A stretch of 40,890 nucleotides of DNA from the NCBI GenBank assembly GCA_018900835.1, contig JAHIFQ010000007.1:1-40890 (forward strand). The letters are read 5' to 3'. A program made the translations under genes and the position numbers. The notes below the pieces were generated by a model. That model did not search any database. It had not been told where the DNA came from and saw nothing but the letters and a program-made list of their open reading frames with translations. This document shows, piece after piece, positions 18,001 to 27,315 of this stretch (the first letter of the stretch is position 1; every line of letters begins with the position of its first letter). The DNA comes from Patescibacteria group bacterium. Its GTDB lineage: Bacteria; Patescibacteriota; Minisyncoccia; Minisyncoccales; PEYH01.

Positions 18001-18736
18001 AAGGCTTCCTAAGGGTGAGGCGATTATTGCTCTTTACGACGGAAAGATAATAAAAATCGATAAGGACACGATAAAAATTAAAAGCGTAAAACAAAAAACA
18101 AAAAACAAAAAAGAAAAGGAGGCAAAAATTAAAGAAAGCGATACAGAGAAGAATAAAAAAATGGAGGTGGTGGAGTATAAGATTCCAGTAGGGAGGACGA
18201 TATTGGTTAAAGAAGGAGATGATGTTGAGGTGGGGCATCAGTTATGCGAAGGAAGCATTGATTTAAAGAAATTATTTAAATTTGGCGGAAAATCAAAAAC
18301 AGCCATATATATTGTAAAGGAGATTCAGAGGATATATGCTTCTCAAGGCGTTGCGATTCACGACAAACATATTGAGACCATTGTGAGGCAAATGTTCTCA
18401 AGGGTAAGAATAAAGAAACAAGGAGATAGCCATTGTTCAGAGGGAGAGATGTTTGAGTTGAGAGTTGTTATGGAGCAGAATGAAAAACTCAAACAAGCAG
18501 GTAAGGAATTAGCAACCTTTCAAAATATGATTCTCGGCATTTCTAAAGTTGCGCTTACTACTGAAAGCTTCTTATCATCTGCTTCTTTTGAAGAGACATC
18601 TCGTATTTTAATAAAGGCAGCGATTTCTGGACAAGAGGATAAGCTCCGTGGGTTGAAGGAAAATGTAATTATTGGAAAAATTATTCCTGTCGGTAGTGGG
18701 TACAAGGAAGCGCAAAGCGAAAAGCGAAAAGCGTAA
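15035..18736 (+). CDS. rpoC: RNA polymerase subunit beta'
   Basis: 1233 residues, complete. The N-terminal zinc site is [20 protein letters not shown]. The clamp and lid precede [18 protein letters not shown], the catalytic loop NADFDGDQM lies near residues 521-529 (three Asp chelating Mg2+), and the bridge helix/trigger loop region follows ([18 protein letters not shown]). The second zinc site includes [13 protein letters not shown]. The C-terminal part is typical. An in-frame palindromic element (15517-15568) sits in the clamp region near residues 162-178 and is followed by a [12 protein letters not shown] charged stretch. A second lysine-rich insert lies near 18085-18165. The last codons and the stop lie in the first unit of a 36-bp tandem repeat. 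It is probably co-transcribed with rpoB. Confidence 0.97.
   Translation: [1233 protein letters not shown]
15517..15568. repeat. Palindromic element inserted in frame in rpoC
   Basis: GC-rich in an AT-rich gene. The imperfect arms CGCTACGCGAGC (15528-15539) and GCTCGCTTGCGAAGCG (15542-15557) can form a stem with a 4-base bulge. The flanks CTGCCCG and CAGGCGGG resemble the CCCGCC/GGCGGG palindromes seen at 27031, 27335 and 38406. It encodes about [17 protein letters not shown]. Confidence 0.75.
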
Positions 18737-18784
18737 AACAAGGAAGCGCAAAGCGAAAAGCGAAAAGCGTAAAACAAGGAAGCG
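18702..18784 (+). repeat. 36-bp tandem repeat at the rpoC stop
   Basis: About 2.3 copies with period exactly 36 bases, starting ACAAGGAAGCGCAAAGCG. Because 36 is 12 codons, every unit would end in the same in-frame TAA; the first one is the rpoC stop. A related AAGCG-rich word follows the RNase J stop at 25233-25262 on the other strand. Confidence 0.9.
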
Positions 18785-18836
18785 AGATAGGGAGAAAAAT
18801 CGAGGAAAGACTGACGCCATGTAGAGACAGAATAAG

Positions 18837-18847
18837 TGTGATATAAT
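18837..18847 (+). promoter_or_regulatory. Extended -10 promoter for ftsK
   Basis: TG-A-TATAAT (TG at 18839-18840, TATAAT at 18842-18847), an extended -10 element. A weak -35 (TGTAGA) lies 16 bp upstream. It would give a ~100-base leader before ATG 18953. The 216-bp gap otherwise holds only the tandem repeat and purine-rich sequence. Confidence 0.45.
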
Positions 18848-18952
18848 AGAGAGCGTAAAGAGTAAAATATAAAGAGCAAAGCAGGAAAGGAAAATGCAGA
18901 ATTTGGGGATTTGTTATTTTTAGTTTTTCGTTTTGAATTTTACACTTTTAAG

Positions 18953-21328
18953 ATGGCTAAAAAAAGGAAAAAAAGAAAAATAGCCAAAAGAGCGCCTCAA
19001 AAATCTTCTTTTTTCTCAATGTTATCCAGACGAAAAAGAGAGAAGAAGGCAATCTTGCCTGACGAGATAAGGCCATGGGTTTTCGGCATTTTTTTGATTG
19101 TGACAGCTGTTTTTACTATTCTTTCATTTTTTGATTTAACAGCTCTCGCTGGTAAATGGTTTTTAAAAATTTTTGGCTTCTTTATGGGAGAAGCAATATT
19201 TATAGTACCACTTGTATTAGCGTTAGGAGGTCTTTCTTGTTTTTTCTCAAAAGACAGGCGAAAATGGTCTATATTTATAGCAGTGATGCTTCTAACTATT
19301 GGGACAGCAGGGGTTTTGGGGTTGTTTGATTTATCTCATAATCAAGATATAGGATTTGATTTTCTTTATTCGGGCCGAGGTGGTTGGTTGGGAAACATTT
19401 CTGCTTGGCCATTGATGAAGGTTTTCGGTTTTTTGCTCACATTGATAATATTATTGTCGCTGGTGATAATCGCTGGATTGATATTCTGGTTTTTTATTTA
19501 TTCTTCGCATAAAAAAGAGAAACCATTAGCAGATGAAGAAGAGGAAGAATTTATACCCAGAGAAATTAAAGAACTGCGCAAGCCATTTATCCGCAAAGTT
19601 TTTGCTCCCAAATTTCAAGTGAGCAAAGTTGAAGACGAAAAAGAAGCTAAAAAGAACATAGAGAAAGAAGCAGAAGAAGAATCAAAAGAACCGGGATTGA
19701 TGCCTGTCATTGACTCGACAATTCATCCAGCAATGAGCGAAGGGAATTTGATAACAGATTGGAAGCTTCCTTCTTTTGACTTGCTCGCTCAAGACAAGGG
19801 CACGCCTCAAGCAGGAGACATTAAGACGAATTCAGAAGTTATAGAAAAGACATTTGAACACTTTGGCATTTCTGTGAAAATGTCTGATATCAATATTGGC
19901 CCAACAGTGACTCAATATACATTAAAGCCAGCCGAAGGCGTTAAGCTTTCAAAAATAACCACTTTGAATAATAATTTGGCATTAGCATTAGCAGCTCATC
20001 CTTTGAGAATGGAGGCGCCGATTCCAGGGAAATCCCTTGTTGGCATAGAAGTGCCAAATAAAAGCAGAACGCTTGTTCGCTTGAGGAATCTCATTGATAA
20101 TCCCGTTTTTCAGAGCGACCCCTCAACTTTGCTATTCGCGATAGGTAGGGATGTTGTTGGAGAATCATTTTATGCTAATTTAAGCAAGATGCCTCATCTT
20201 TTAGTTGCTGGCTCCACAGGTAGCGGAAAAACAATTTGTTTGAGCAGTATAATTCTAAGTTTGCTCTACAAGAATTCGCCAGACCAATTGCGTTTTATCC
20301 TGATTGACCCGAAAAGGGTAGAGTTTTCAAATTACAACGGGATTCCTCATCTATTGGGCCCTGTTATATATGATGTCCAAAAAACTTTGAGTATTTTGAA
20401 ATGGTTGATTGACGAGATGGAGAGAAGATTTGAAATTTTGTCTAATTCTGGAAGCAGGAATATTGATGAATATAATAGAAAAATAAAAGGCAATGGCAAG
20501 AAACAGGAAGAAAAGAAAATAATGCCATACATAATCCTCGTTATTGATGAATTAGCAGACCTTATGGCAGCAAAAGGACGGGAAATTGAAGCGGGAATAG
20601 TGAGGTTGGCTCAAAAATCAAGAGCTGTCGGAATTCATTTGATTTTAGCTACCCAAAGGCCATCAGTAGAGGTTATCACAGGACTAATTAAGGCGAATAT
20701 CATTGCCAGAATTGCTTTTCAGGTTGCTTCGCAAATTGATTCAAGGACAATATTGGATACATCTGGTGCTGAAAAATTGCTCGGATTGGGTGATTTATTA
20801 TTTATTTCAGCCGAGCTTTCTAAACCAAAAAGAATACAGGGCGCTTATGTTTCCAGTAAAGAGGTGGAACAGGTGGTTGATTTTATCACGAAACAGAATC
20901 ATAAAGAAAATAGAGAGGATGAATTAGCAGACAGCATAAACAGCGAGTTGAAGAGGTTGGAGAATTTTGGAACTATTGGAAGCAGAGGAGGAGATGCGGA
21001 ATTTGACCCTGTTTATTTAGAAGCAAAGCAATTGGTTCTTGAAACCAAAAAGGCGTCAGCGTCATTTTTGCAGAGGAAATTGAGAATTGGTTATGCCCGC
21101 GCTGCCCGGCTCTTGGATATGCTTGAAGAAAGTGGAGTTGTGGGACCAGCTGATGGAGCAAAGCCAAGAGAAGTATTTATTGATGAAGAGGCGATTCTTA
21201 AGCAACACCAAAGTCAGGTGCTTGAAGGAATAAGCGAGGACGATGCTGTGGGTAAAGAAGATGAATATTCGCCAAGCGAAGAATACGAAGATTTTAATGC
21301 TTCAGAAGGAGAAGAAGAGACAGAATAA
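18953..21328 (+). CDS. ftsK: DNA translocase FtsK/SpoIIIE
   Basis: 791 residues from ATG 18953; the frame is open further upstream but the MAKKRKKRK start fits a cytoplasmic basic N-terminus. About four transmembrane helices (residues ~40-185) are followed by a charged linker. The motor comes next: Walker A AGSTGSGKT at about 419-427, Walker B VIDELADL near 528-535, and the RLAQKSRAVGIHLILATQRP motif. A C-terminal winged-helix gamma domain (FLQRKLRIGYARAARLLDMLEESGVVG) would read polarity sequences on DNA, and an acidic tail ends the protein. It pumps chromosome ends through the septum at division. It lies between rpoC and recA. Confidence 0.95.
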   Translation: MAKKRKKRKIAKRAPQKSSFFSMLSRRKREKKAILPDEIRPWVFGIFLIVTAVFTILSFFDLTALAGKWFLKIFGFFMGEAIFIVPLVLALGGLSCFFSKDRRKWSIFIAVMLLTIGTAGVLGLFDLSHNQDIGFDFLYSGRGGWLGNISAWPLMKVFGFLLTLIILLSLVIIAGLIFWFFIYSSHKKEKPLADEEEEEFIPREIKELRKPFIRKVFAPKFQVSKVEDEKEAKKNIEKEAEEESKEPGLMPVIDSTIHPAMSEGNLITDWKLPSFDLLAQDKGTPQAGDIKTNSEVIEKTFEHFGISVKMSDINIGPTVTQYTLKPAEGVKLSKITTLNNNLALALAAHPLRMEAPIPGKSLVGIEVPNKSRTLVRLRNLIDNPVFQSDPSTLLFAIGRDVVGESFYANLSKMPHLLVAGSTGSGKTICLSSIILSLLYKNSPDQLRFILIDPKRVEFSNYNGIPHLLGPVIYDVQKTLSILKWLIDEMERRFEILSNSGSRNIDEYNRKIKGNGKKQEEKKIMPYIILVIDELADLMAAKGREIEAGIVRLAQKSRAVGIHLILATQRPSVEVITGLIKANIIARIAFQVASQIDSRTILDTSGAEKLLGLGDLLFISAELSKPKRIQGAYVSSKEVEQVVDFITKQNHKENREDELADSINSELKRLENFGTIGSRGGDAEFDPVYLEAKQLVLETKKASASFLQRKLRIGYARAARLLDMLEESGVVGPADGAKPREVFIDEEAILKQHQSQVLEGISEDDAVGKEDEYSPSEEYEDFNASEGEEETE

Positions 21329-21383
21329 TCATTAATTAATAATCAATAATCAGTAATCAATAATCAATTATTAATCCAAAATT

Positions 21384-22406
21384 ATGGTGAAAGAAACAAA
21401 AAAGCCAGTTGAAAGCAAGTTTGAGCATGCTGATTTGAAAGAGACAATTGAAGAAATAAAAAAGGAGTTCGGCGAGGGCGCGATTATGCGTCTACAGGAA
21501 ATTCAGGCAGTTGATGTTGATTCAATTTCAACCGGTTCAATATTTTTAGATTCTGCTTTGGGAACCGGGGGCCTGCCAAGAGGAAGAGTAATTGAAATTT
21601 ACGGGCCTGAAAGTTCGGGCAAGAGCACATTGGCCCTGCATTGCGCCGCAGAAGCCCAGAAAAAAGGAGGGGTGGCTGCTTTTATTGATGCTGAACATGC
21701 ATTAGACCCGGAATATGGCAAAAAGATTGGAGTTAAGGTGGAAGAATTATTAATTTCTCAACCAGATTCCGGAGAGCAAGGCCTGCAAATCGTTGAGAGT
21801 TTAGTGAGGTCAAACCAAGTAGATATGATAATCATTGATTCAGTGGCAGCCCTTACTCCGAGGAGAGAAATTGCTGGAGATATAGGAGACCAACATATCG
21901 GGCTTCAGGCGCGGTTGATGAGTCAAGGTTTAAGAAAGCTATCCAGTATTGCTTCAAAATCAAAAACCATTATTATCTTTTTGAATCAAACAAGAATGAA
22001 AATCGGAATTCCGTTCGGCAATCCTGAAACTACTCCGGGCGGATTGGCTTTAAAATTTTATGCGTCAATAAGAATTCGTTTGCAAAGATGCGCGCAAATA
22101 AAGCAGGGAGAAGATATAGTCGGCTCTCGCATCAAAGCAAAAATCGTTAAAAATAAAGTGGCTGCTCCGTTTAAAATAGCAGAATTTGATATATATTATA
22201 ATGAAGGGATTTCCAATACAGCTGATATTATTAATGCAGGGCTAAAATACGAAGTGATTAAAAAGAGCGGGAGTTGGTTTACTTATGGTGAGGAGAAATT
22301 GGGGCAGGGCATGCCAGGGGCGAAACAAGCGATAAAGGATAATAAAGAGCTTATGAAAAAGCTTAAAAAAGATGTTATGGATAAAATGAAGGAGGAGAAA
22401 TTATAA
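21384..22406 (+). CDS. recA: Recombinase RecA
   Basis: 340 residues, usual length. Walker [10 protein letters not shown] is at residues 74-82, Walker B at [12 protein letters not shown], and the DNA-binding L2 region and signature [14 protein letters not shown] are present. RecA polymerises on single-stranded DNA for strand exchange and SOS signalling. The 55-base gap after ftsK is low-complexity (AATAATCAATAATC words) with no Shine-Dalgarno site or promoter, so recA may be expressed with ftsK. A strong intrinsic terminator follows 65 bases after the stop. No LexA-type operator is visible. Confidence 0.97.
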   Translation: MVKETKKPVESKFEHADLKETIEEIKKEFGEGAIMRLQEIQAVDVDSISTGSIFLDSALGTGGLPRGRVIEIYGPESSGKSTLALHCAAEAQKKGGVAAFIDAEHALDPEYGKKIGVKVEELLISQPDSGEQGLQIVESLVRSNQVDMIIIDSVAALTPRREIAGDIGDQHIGLQARLMSQGLRKLSSIASKSKTIIIFLNQTRMKIGIPFGNPETTPGGLALKFYASIRIRLQRCAQIKQGEDIVGSRIKAKIVKNKVAAPFKIAEFDIYYNEGISNTADIINAGLKYEVIKKSGSWFTYGEEKLGQGMPGAKQAIKDNKELMKKLKKDVMDKMKEEKL

Positions 22407-22470
22407 TTTTCAATTTACAAAATCCAATTTTCAATTAAATTCCAATTTACAATTCAGAGAAATAAAACAA

Positions 22471-22506
22471 AAAACTGCCCTGAGTTTATCGAAGGGCAGT
22501 TTTTTG
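22471..22506 (+). terminator. Terminator after recA
   Basis: Arms AAAACTGCCCT and AGGGCAGTTTT (11 bp), 11-base loop, followed by a T tract. Confidence 0.85.
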
Positions 22507-22516
22507 TTTTGAGTTG

Positions 22517-22575
22517 TGTTGGGGGCGGCCCCCAACTTCGTTGTCATAACGCCATTGTTAGGGCCGCCCCCAACA
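22517..22575. repeat. GC-rich inverted repeat between recA and rpsR
   Basis: Perfect 15-bp arms TGTTGGGGGCGGCCC (22517-22531) and GGGCCGCCCCCAACA (22561-22575). The left arm is itself part of a smaller GTTGGGGG-cgg-CCCCCAAC hairpin. The same word family occurs at 33543-33563. Confidence 0.85.
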
Positions 22576-22584
22576 AATGCGAGT

Positions 22585-22782
22585 TTATTTCTTTGTGGCG
22601 GACAAAAGCCCCAAATGTCTGGACTGCTTCACTGCTTTAGCCATCTTTCTTTGATGATAACTGCAAAGACCAGTCCTTTCCTTAGACCTTATTTTTCCCA
22701 ATCCAGTAAGAAATTTCTTTAGCTGGTCGGTCTTCTTGATATCAATTTCCTTGATGTTTTGTTTACAGAAAAAACAATTCAT
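22585..22782 (-). CDS. rpsR: 30S ribosomal protein bS18
   Basis: 65 residues from ATG 22782. The frame is open upstream to a TTG at 22797, but MNCFFCKQ is the natural start and keeps the N-terminal CxxC pair. The core KFLTGLGKIRSKERTGLCSYHQRKMAKAVKQSRHLGLL is the bS18 signature; bS18 binds bS6 on the 30S platform. It is third in rpsF-ssb-rpsR, 34 bases after ssb. A small GCCC-TGTT-GGGC hairpin lies just before the start. Confidence 0.95.
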   Translation of the reverse strand: MNCFFCKQNIKEIDIKKTDQLKKFLTGLGKIRSKERTGLCSYHQRKMAKAVKQSRHLGLLSATKK

Positions 22783-22816
22783 GCCAATTTTGCCCAACAG
22801 GGCGAATTACTTATCT

Positions 22817-23729
<913 letters not shown>

Positions 23730-23735
23730 AGCACT

Positions 23736-23764
23736 ACTTTAACAAGAAATGTCTTATAGGTCAA
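23736..23764 (-). promoter_or_regulatory. Promoter of rpsF-ssb-rpsR, leaderless
   Basis: Minus strand TTGACC (23764-23759), a 17-bp spacer and TAAAGT (23741-23736). Only six bases separate the -10 box from ATG 23729, so the transcript would start at or within a base of the start codon. Confidence 0.55.
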
Positions 23765-23819
23765 GATTTTTTATAAATAGTATCGCATTTTTCATTATTT
23801 TGAGTTAGAATAAAAATAT

Positions 23820-25184
23820 ATGAATACATCTATCTTTAAGGCATACGATATTCGCGGATTATGGCCTGACCAAATAAATAAGTCGGATGTTCTTAAAATT
23901 AGTAAAGCATTTGCTATTTTTGTTAAGGACTTTTACTCTATTGAGTCCCCAAGCATTATAGTTGGTTATGATATTAGAAAATCATCAGAAGAAATTTTTG
24001 ATGCTGTGGTTAACGGATTAAATAGCGAAAATTGCAAAGTGATTAGTATTGGTTGTTGCTCCACGCCATTAAATTATTTTGCTAATTGGAAAAGAGAGGC
24101 AGACGGTTCAGTAATGATTACTGCCTCTCATAATCCGAAAGAATATAATGGGCTTAAATTTTCTTTAAGACAAGTTGTGGCTTTGGCTGAAGAAAATGGG
24201 GTGGAAAAAATTAAAAAAATAGCATTAGGAATGCCTGAAAATGATTATGTTTTTGAGGGCAAGGTCAAGAAACAAGAAGAGGAGACAATGATAGATGAAT
24301 ATTTGGATTTTTTGGTCAAAGAAGCGGAAGGAATAGATATACAGCAGTTCAAAATCGCTGTGGATTGTTCAAATGGCATGGTTGGTCCTGAATTTAAGAG
24401 ATTGGCAGGAAAATTAGGCATAAGATATCAGGGCATATTTATGGAGCCAGACGGCGATTTTCCTAACCATGAGCCGAATCCATTAAATGAAAAGGCGATT
24501 GCATCGCTTCAGGAATTGATGCTCGGAGATAGGTTTGATTTTGGGATAATTTTTGATGGAGATGGAGACAGGTTTATGGTTCTCACAGAAAAAGGAGAGA
24601 TGATAAGGAGCGATTTTTTGGCTGGTGTTTTAGCCAAATTTTTTATTTCTAAAATAAATAATAAAAAAATTGTTTGCGACGCCAGATTCGGTCGGGGGAT
24701 GAGGGAATATTTAGAACATTCTGGGATAGATATTATAAAATCAAAAGTAGGATATTCTAATATTAAAAAGAATATGAGAGAAGCAAGCGCATTTTTCGGC
24801 GCAGAGCTATCTGCTCATTTTTTCTGGAAGGATTTTTGTTATGCAGAGAGTCCTCTCTTAACGCTGATTCGGTTAATGAAGATTTTGTCTGTTGAAAATA
24901 AAAAAATCAATGACATGATTAAGCCGATGCAAAATTATTTTAGTTCTGGGGAATTAAATTTTGAAGTTCTTGATAAAGAGGGAAAACTAAAAAAGATTAA
25001 ACAGGTGTATATTGGAGAGAATCAATCCCATTTAGATGGGCTTACTGTGGAGTGCGCGGATTGGTGGTTTAACGCCCGTTTGTCCAATACAGAATCATTG
25101 CTCCGGCTTATTGTGGAGGCAAAATCGCAAAAGCTATTGGACGAGAAAGTAAGCGAATTAGAAAAAATAATTAAAGAGAAATAA
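23820..25184 (+). CDS. Phosphomannomutase/phosphoglucomutase
   Basis: 454 residues, alpha-D-phosphohexomutase superfamily. TASHNPKEYNG carries the phosphoserine of the catalytic cycle, DGDGDR the Mg2+ site, GELSAHFFWKDF the sugar-binding loop, and the C-terminal part (CADWWFNARLSNTESLLRLIVEA) the phosphate-binding loop. It interconverts hexose 1- and 6-phosphates of mannose and/or glucose, feeding surface polysaccharide precursors. The order matches the ManB/AlgC bifunctional subfamily; manB is a plausible name but specificity is not proved. A TAGAAT -10-like box (23806-23811) lies eight bases before the ATG without a clear -35, so a leaderless or near-leaderless mRNA is possible. It is divergent from rpsF. 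Confidence 0.9.
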   Translation: MNTSIFKAYDIRGLWPDQINKSDVLKISKAFAIFVKDFYSIESPSIIVGYDIRKSSEEIFDAVVNGLNSENCKVISIGCCSTPLNYFANWKREADGSVMITASHNPKEYNGLKFSLRQVVALAEENGVEKIKKIALGMPENDYVFEGKVKKQEEETMIDEYLDFLVKEAEGIDIQQFKIAVDCSNGMVGPEFKRLAGKLGIRYQGIFMEPDGDFPNHEPNPLNEKAIASLQELMLGDRFDFGIIFDGDGDRFMVLTEKGEMIRSDFLAGVLAKFFISKINNKKIVCDARFGRGMREYLEHSGIDIIKSKVGYSNIKKNMREASAFFGAELSAHFFWKDFCYAESPLLTLIRLMKILSVENKKINDMIKPMQNYFSSGELNFEVLDKEGKLKKIKQVYIGENQSHLDGLTVECADWWFNARLSNTESLLRLIVEAKSQKLLDEKVSELEKIIKEK

Positions 25185-25194
25185 TTTTTGAGAT

Positions 25195-25231
25195 AAAGAG
25201 ACCCGTCCTCATTACGAGGACGGGTCTCTTT
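25195..25231. terminator. Terminator between convergent phosphohexomutase and RNase J genes
   Basis: Perfect 16-bp stem (AAAGAGACCCGTCCTC with its complement) and a 5-base loop ATTAC. T residues follow on the plus strand and a shorter T run on the minus strand, so it may serve both genes. An AAGCG-type repeat word fills the rest of the gap to 25262. Confidence 0.85.
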
Positions 25232-25260
25232 TACGTTTTTCGCTTTGCGCTTTACGCTTT

Positions 25261-26973
25261 TTAGACCTCTATAACCACGGGCAAAATCATTGGCCGTTTT
25301 TTTGTTTTTTGATACAGAAAGTCGCCGATTTTTTCCCGTAGATTATTCTTAGCGAAAGACCAGTTGACTGATTGTCCTAAACCAGTGCTTGCCTCGATAA
25401 TAGTGACTGCTTTTTTACGGCTTTGGTAGAGTAGGTTTTTAGAGGTATCAAGATGGACAAAGCCCCTTGAAATAATATCGGGAGAACCAACTACTTTGCC
25501 GGTCTGGCTATCAACAACAGCAATAATCACAAAGATTCCATCATTTGAAAGAGCTCGGCGGTCACGAAGAACCACGGCCTCAAGGTCATTAGACCCAAGC
25601 CCGTCTATAAACACATAGCCAGTGTCTGCTTTTTTCTTTTCAATAACCGGAGTTTTTTGTTTATTAAACTTTATAATATGCCCATTATCTAATATAAGGA
25701 TATTTTTTTCCGGGAAATTAGTTTCTTTTATAACCTTTTCCGCTTCTTTTAGGAGATAGTGATTTGCGTAAACAGGCAGGACAAAAGTGGGCCTTATCTG
25801 TTTCACGACCTCTTGTATCGCCTCAACATTATTATGCCCGCTCACATGGATATTCATTATCTCGTTATGGATTACATTGTCGCACTGGCGGTACATATTG
25901 TCTTTGAGTCGTTGGATGGTCCTTTCGTTGCCAGGGATAATAGAGGACGAGAATATTACAGTATCGTTCTTGTGCAGTTTTACATATTTGTGATTCCCAG
26001 TCACAATTCTTGAAAGCACTGCCCTGGCTTCTCCTTGGGCGCCTGTCCCGAGAATAATGACTTTATTATCTGGATATTCGTCTATTTTTTTAATATCTAT
26101 TAATGCATTGTTCGCGTCCTTGATGTATCCCAATTGCTGGGCTACTTTTATATTCGTTTTCATGCTGTATCCGTCAATTGCCACTTTTTTGCCAAGTTTT
26201 TGAGCAAAGGAAATAATATCTCTTGCTCTTTTGACTTGGGTTGCAAAGGTAGCAACAATGATTCTTCCCGGCGCTTGAGTGATAATTTTTCTCAAGTTTT
26301 CCCACATATCTTCTTCAGTAGAGAGCGCGCCTCTGTTTGTCGCGCCCAAGCTTTCAATCATTAAAATCGTTGGCTTGGCAATTTGGGAGAGATTATTGTA
26401 AGAGATTGTTTTTTTGCTTGACAACTCTGTTCCAAGCGTCCAGTCACCCATATGGATAACGGTTGCGACAGGAGTGGAAAGTACTATTCCCATAGAATCC
26501 ATAATAGAGTGTTCAACCTCAAAGAATCCCAATTTAAAATTATTAAGATTTATTTTCTCGTTAACATTTTTGATTTGAATAGTTTTTAATTTCTTAGAAG
26601 AACCTTTTATATGGTCTTCCATTCTGTGTTTAATAAGGGCAATTGTGAGCGGTAGCCCAATGACCAAAGGAAATCCGAGCTTCTCTAATAACAGGGGAGC
26701 AGCGCCGATGTGGTCCAAGTGGCCATGAGTAAAAACAACAGCTCTGATATCTTTTTCTTTTCCCTTGAGATAGCTAATGTTCGGGATAATATAATCAATT
26801 CCAGGCATATCTTCTTCTGGGAACTGGATTCCCATATCAACGATGACGATATCTCTATCATATTCAAAAACAGCCATATTTCTGCCAACTTCCTCCTGCC
26901 CGCCAAGAGGAATGATGCGCAGGTCAATGTCTTTTTTATATTCTTTATGTGGTTGTGTTTTTTGTGTTTGCAT
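25261..26973 (-). CDS. rnj: Ribonuclease J
   Basis: 570 residues. It has a metallo-beta-lactamase fold with HGHLDH at residues 83-88 (two-metal site), HSIMDSMGIV and MGDWTLG, the beta-CASP inserts (IVATFATQVKRARDII) and the C-terminal histidine motif VSGHNN. It acts as a 5'-3' exonuclease and endonuclease in mRNA decay and rRNA maturation, taking the place of RNase E in this lineage. The leader on the minus strand contains a GGTCGC-GAT-GCGACC hairpin (26995-27009) and one copy of the tRNA-derived repeat. It follows the GIY-YIG gene in the same direction and may be read through from tRNA-Leu. The ATG is preceded by ACACAAA repeats, not a Shine-Dalgarno site. Confidence 0.95.
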   Translation of the reverse strand: MQTQKTQPHKEYKKDIDLRIIPLGGQEEVGRNMAVFEYDRDIVIVDMGIQFPEEDMPGIDYIIPNISYLKGKEKDIRAVVFTHGHLDHIGAAPLLLEKLGFPLVIGLPLTIALIKHRMEDHIKGSSKKLKTIQIKNVNEKINLNNFKLGFFEVEHSIMDSMGIVLSTPVATVIHMGDWTLGTELSSKKTISYNNLSQIAKPTILMIESLGATNRGALSTEEDMWENLRKIITQAPGRIIVATFATQVKRARDIISFAQKLGKKVAIDGYSMKTNIKVAQQLGYIKDANNALIDIKKIDEYPDNKVIILGTGAQGEARAVLSRIVTGNHKYVKLHKNDTVIFSSSIIPGNERTIQRLKDNMYRQCDNVIHNEIMNIHVSGHNNVEAIQEVVKQIRPTFVLPVYANHYLLKEAEKVIKETNFPEKNILILDNGHIIKFNKQKTPVIEKKKADTGYVFIDGLGSNDLEAVVLRDRRALSNDGIFVIIAVVDSQTGKVVGSPDIISRGFVHLDTSKNLLYQSRKKAVTIIEASTGLGQSVNWSFAKNNLREKIGDFLYQKTKKRPMILPVVIEV

Positions 26974-27011
26974 AAATTTTTGTGTTTGTGTTTAGGTCGC
27001 GATGCGACCGC

Positions 27012-27068
27012 TTGTGCCGAGGGAGGGAGTTGCCCGCCCTAGGCGGGTCCGCCTTGGGCGGAAACCCT
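27012..27068. repeat. tRNA-Leu-derived 57-bp repeat, copy A
   Basis: Identical to 27316-27372 except for one base. On the minus strand it reads as a GCCGCCC-type palindrome followed by CAACTCCCTCCCTCGGCACAA. The latter copies the T-arm/acceptor 3' end of the neighbouring tRNA-Leu with one change. The GIY-YIG stop codon lies inside it. Confidence 0.9.
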
Positions 27069-27311
27069 CGAATAAATTATATTTTTATTTACAAATTCTC
27101 TCCCCTTACCACTTTTTAGAAATTTTTCCCTGGCCCGGGCATCTTTATCTGATTTATATCCTTCATAATAAATAAGCGCTAAGGGTCTTCTATTTTTTGT
27201 CGTTTTAACATCTCCTTTCCTGTGTTCCAAAATTCTATTTTTTAGATTAGCCGAATAGCCAATATATAATTTATAATCTTTCAAACTTTGTAGAATGTAA
27301 ATGTAAAACAT
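27039..27311 (-). CDS. GIY-YIG nuclease-family protein 1
   Basis: 90 residues from ATG 27311. The GIY-YIG domain is complete: YIY (3-5) and YIG (16-18) strands, the catalytic Arg26 in ANLKNRILEH, and Glu62 in AREKFLKSG. It belongs to the small single-domain UPF0213/YhbQ-like group that cuts DNA in better-known relatives; its own target is unknown. The frame is open through the tRNA gene to 27476, but that part is tRNA, so the MFYIYIL start is chosen. The last ~12 residues (SRVSAQGGPA) come from repeat copy A. It is co-directional with tRNA-Leu upstream and RNase J downstream, and bracketed by tRNA-end repeats. Confidence 0.85.
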   Translation of the reverse strand: MFYIYILQSLKDYKLYIGYSANLKNRILEHRKGDVKTTKNRRPLALIYYEGYKSDKDARAREKFLKSGKGREFVNKNIIYSRVSAQGGPA

Positions 27312-27315
27312 ATTT

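Noticed and set aside
18702-18784. CRISPR-like repeat
   Set aside because: The units are directly adjacent with no spacers and no cas genes are present; this is a plain tandem repeat.
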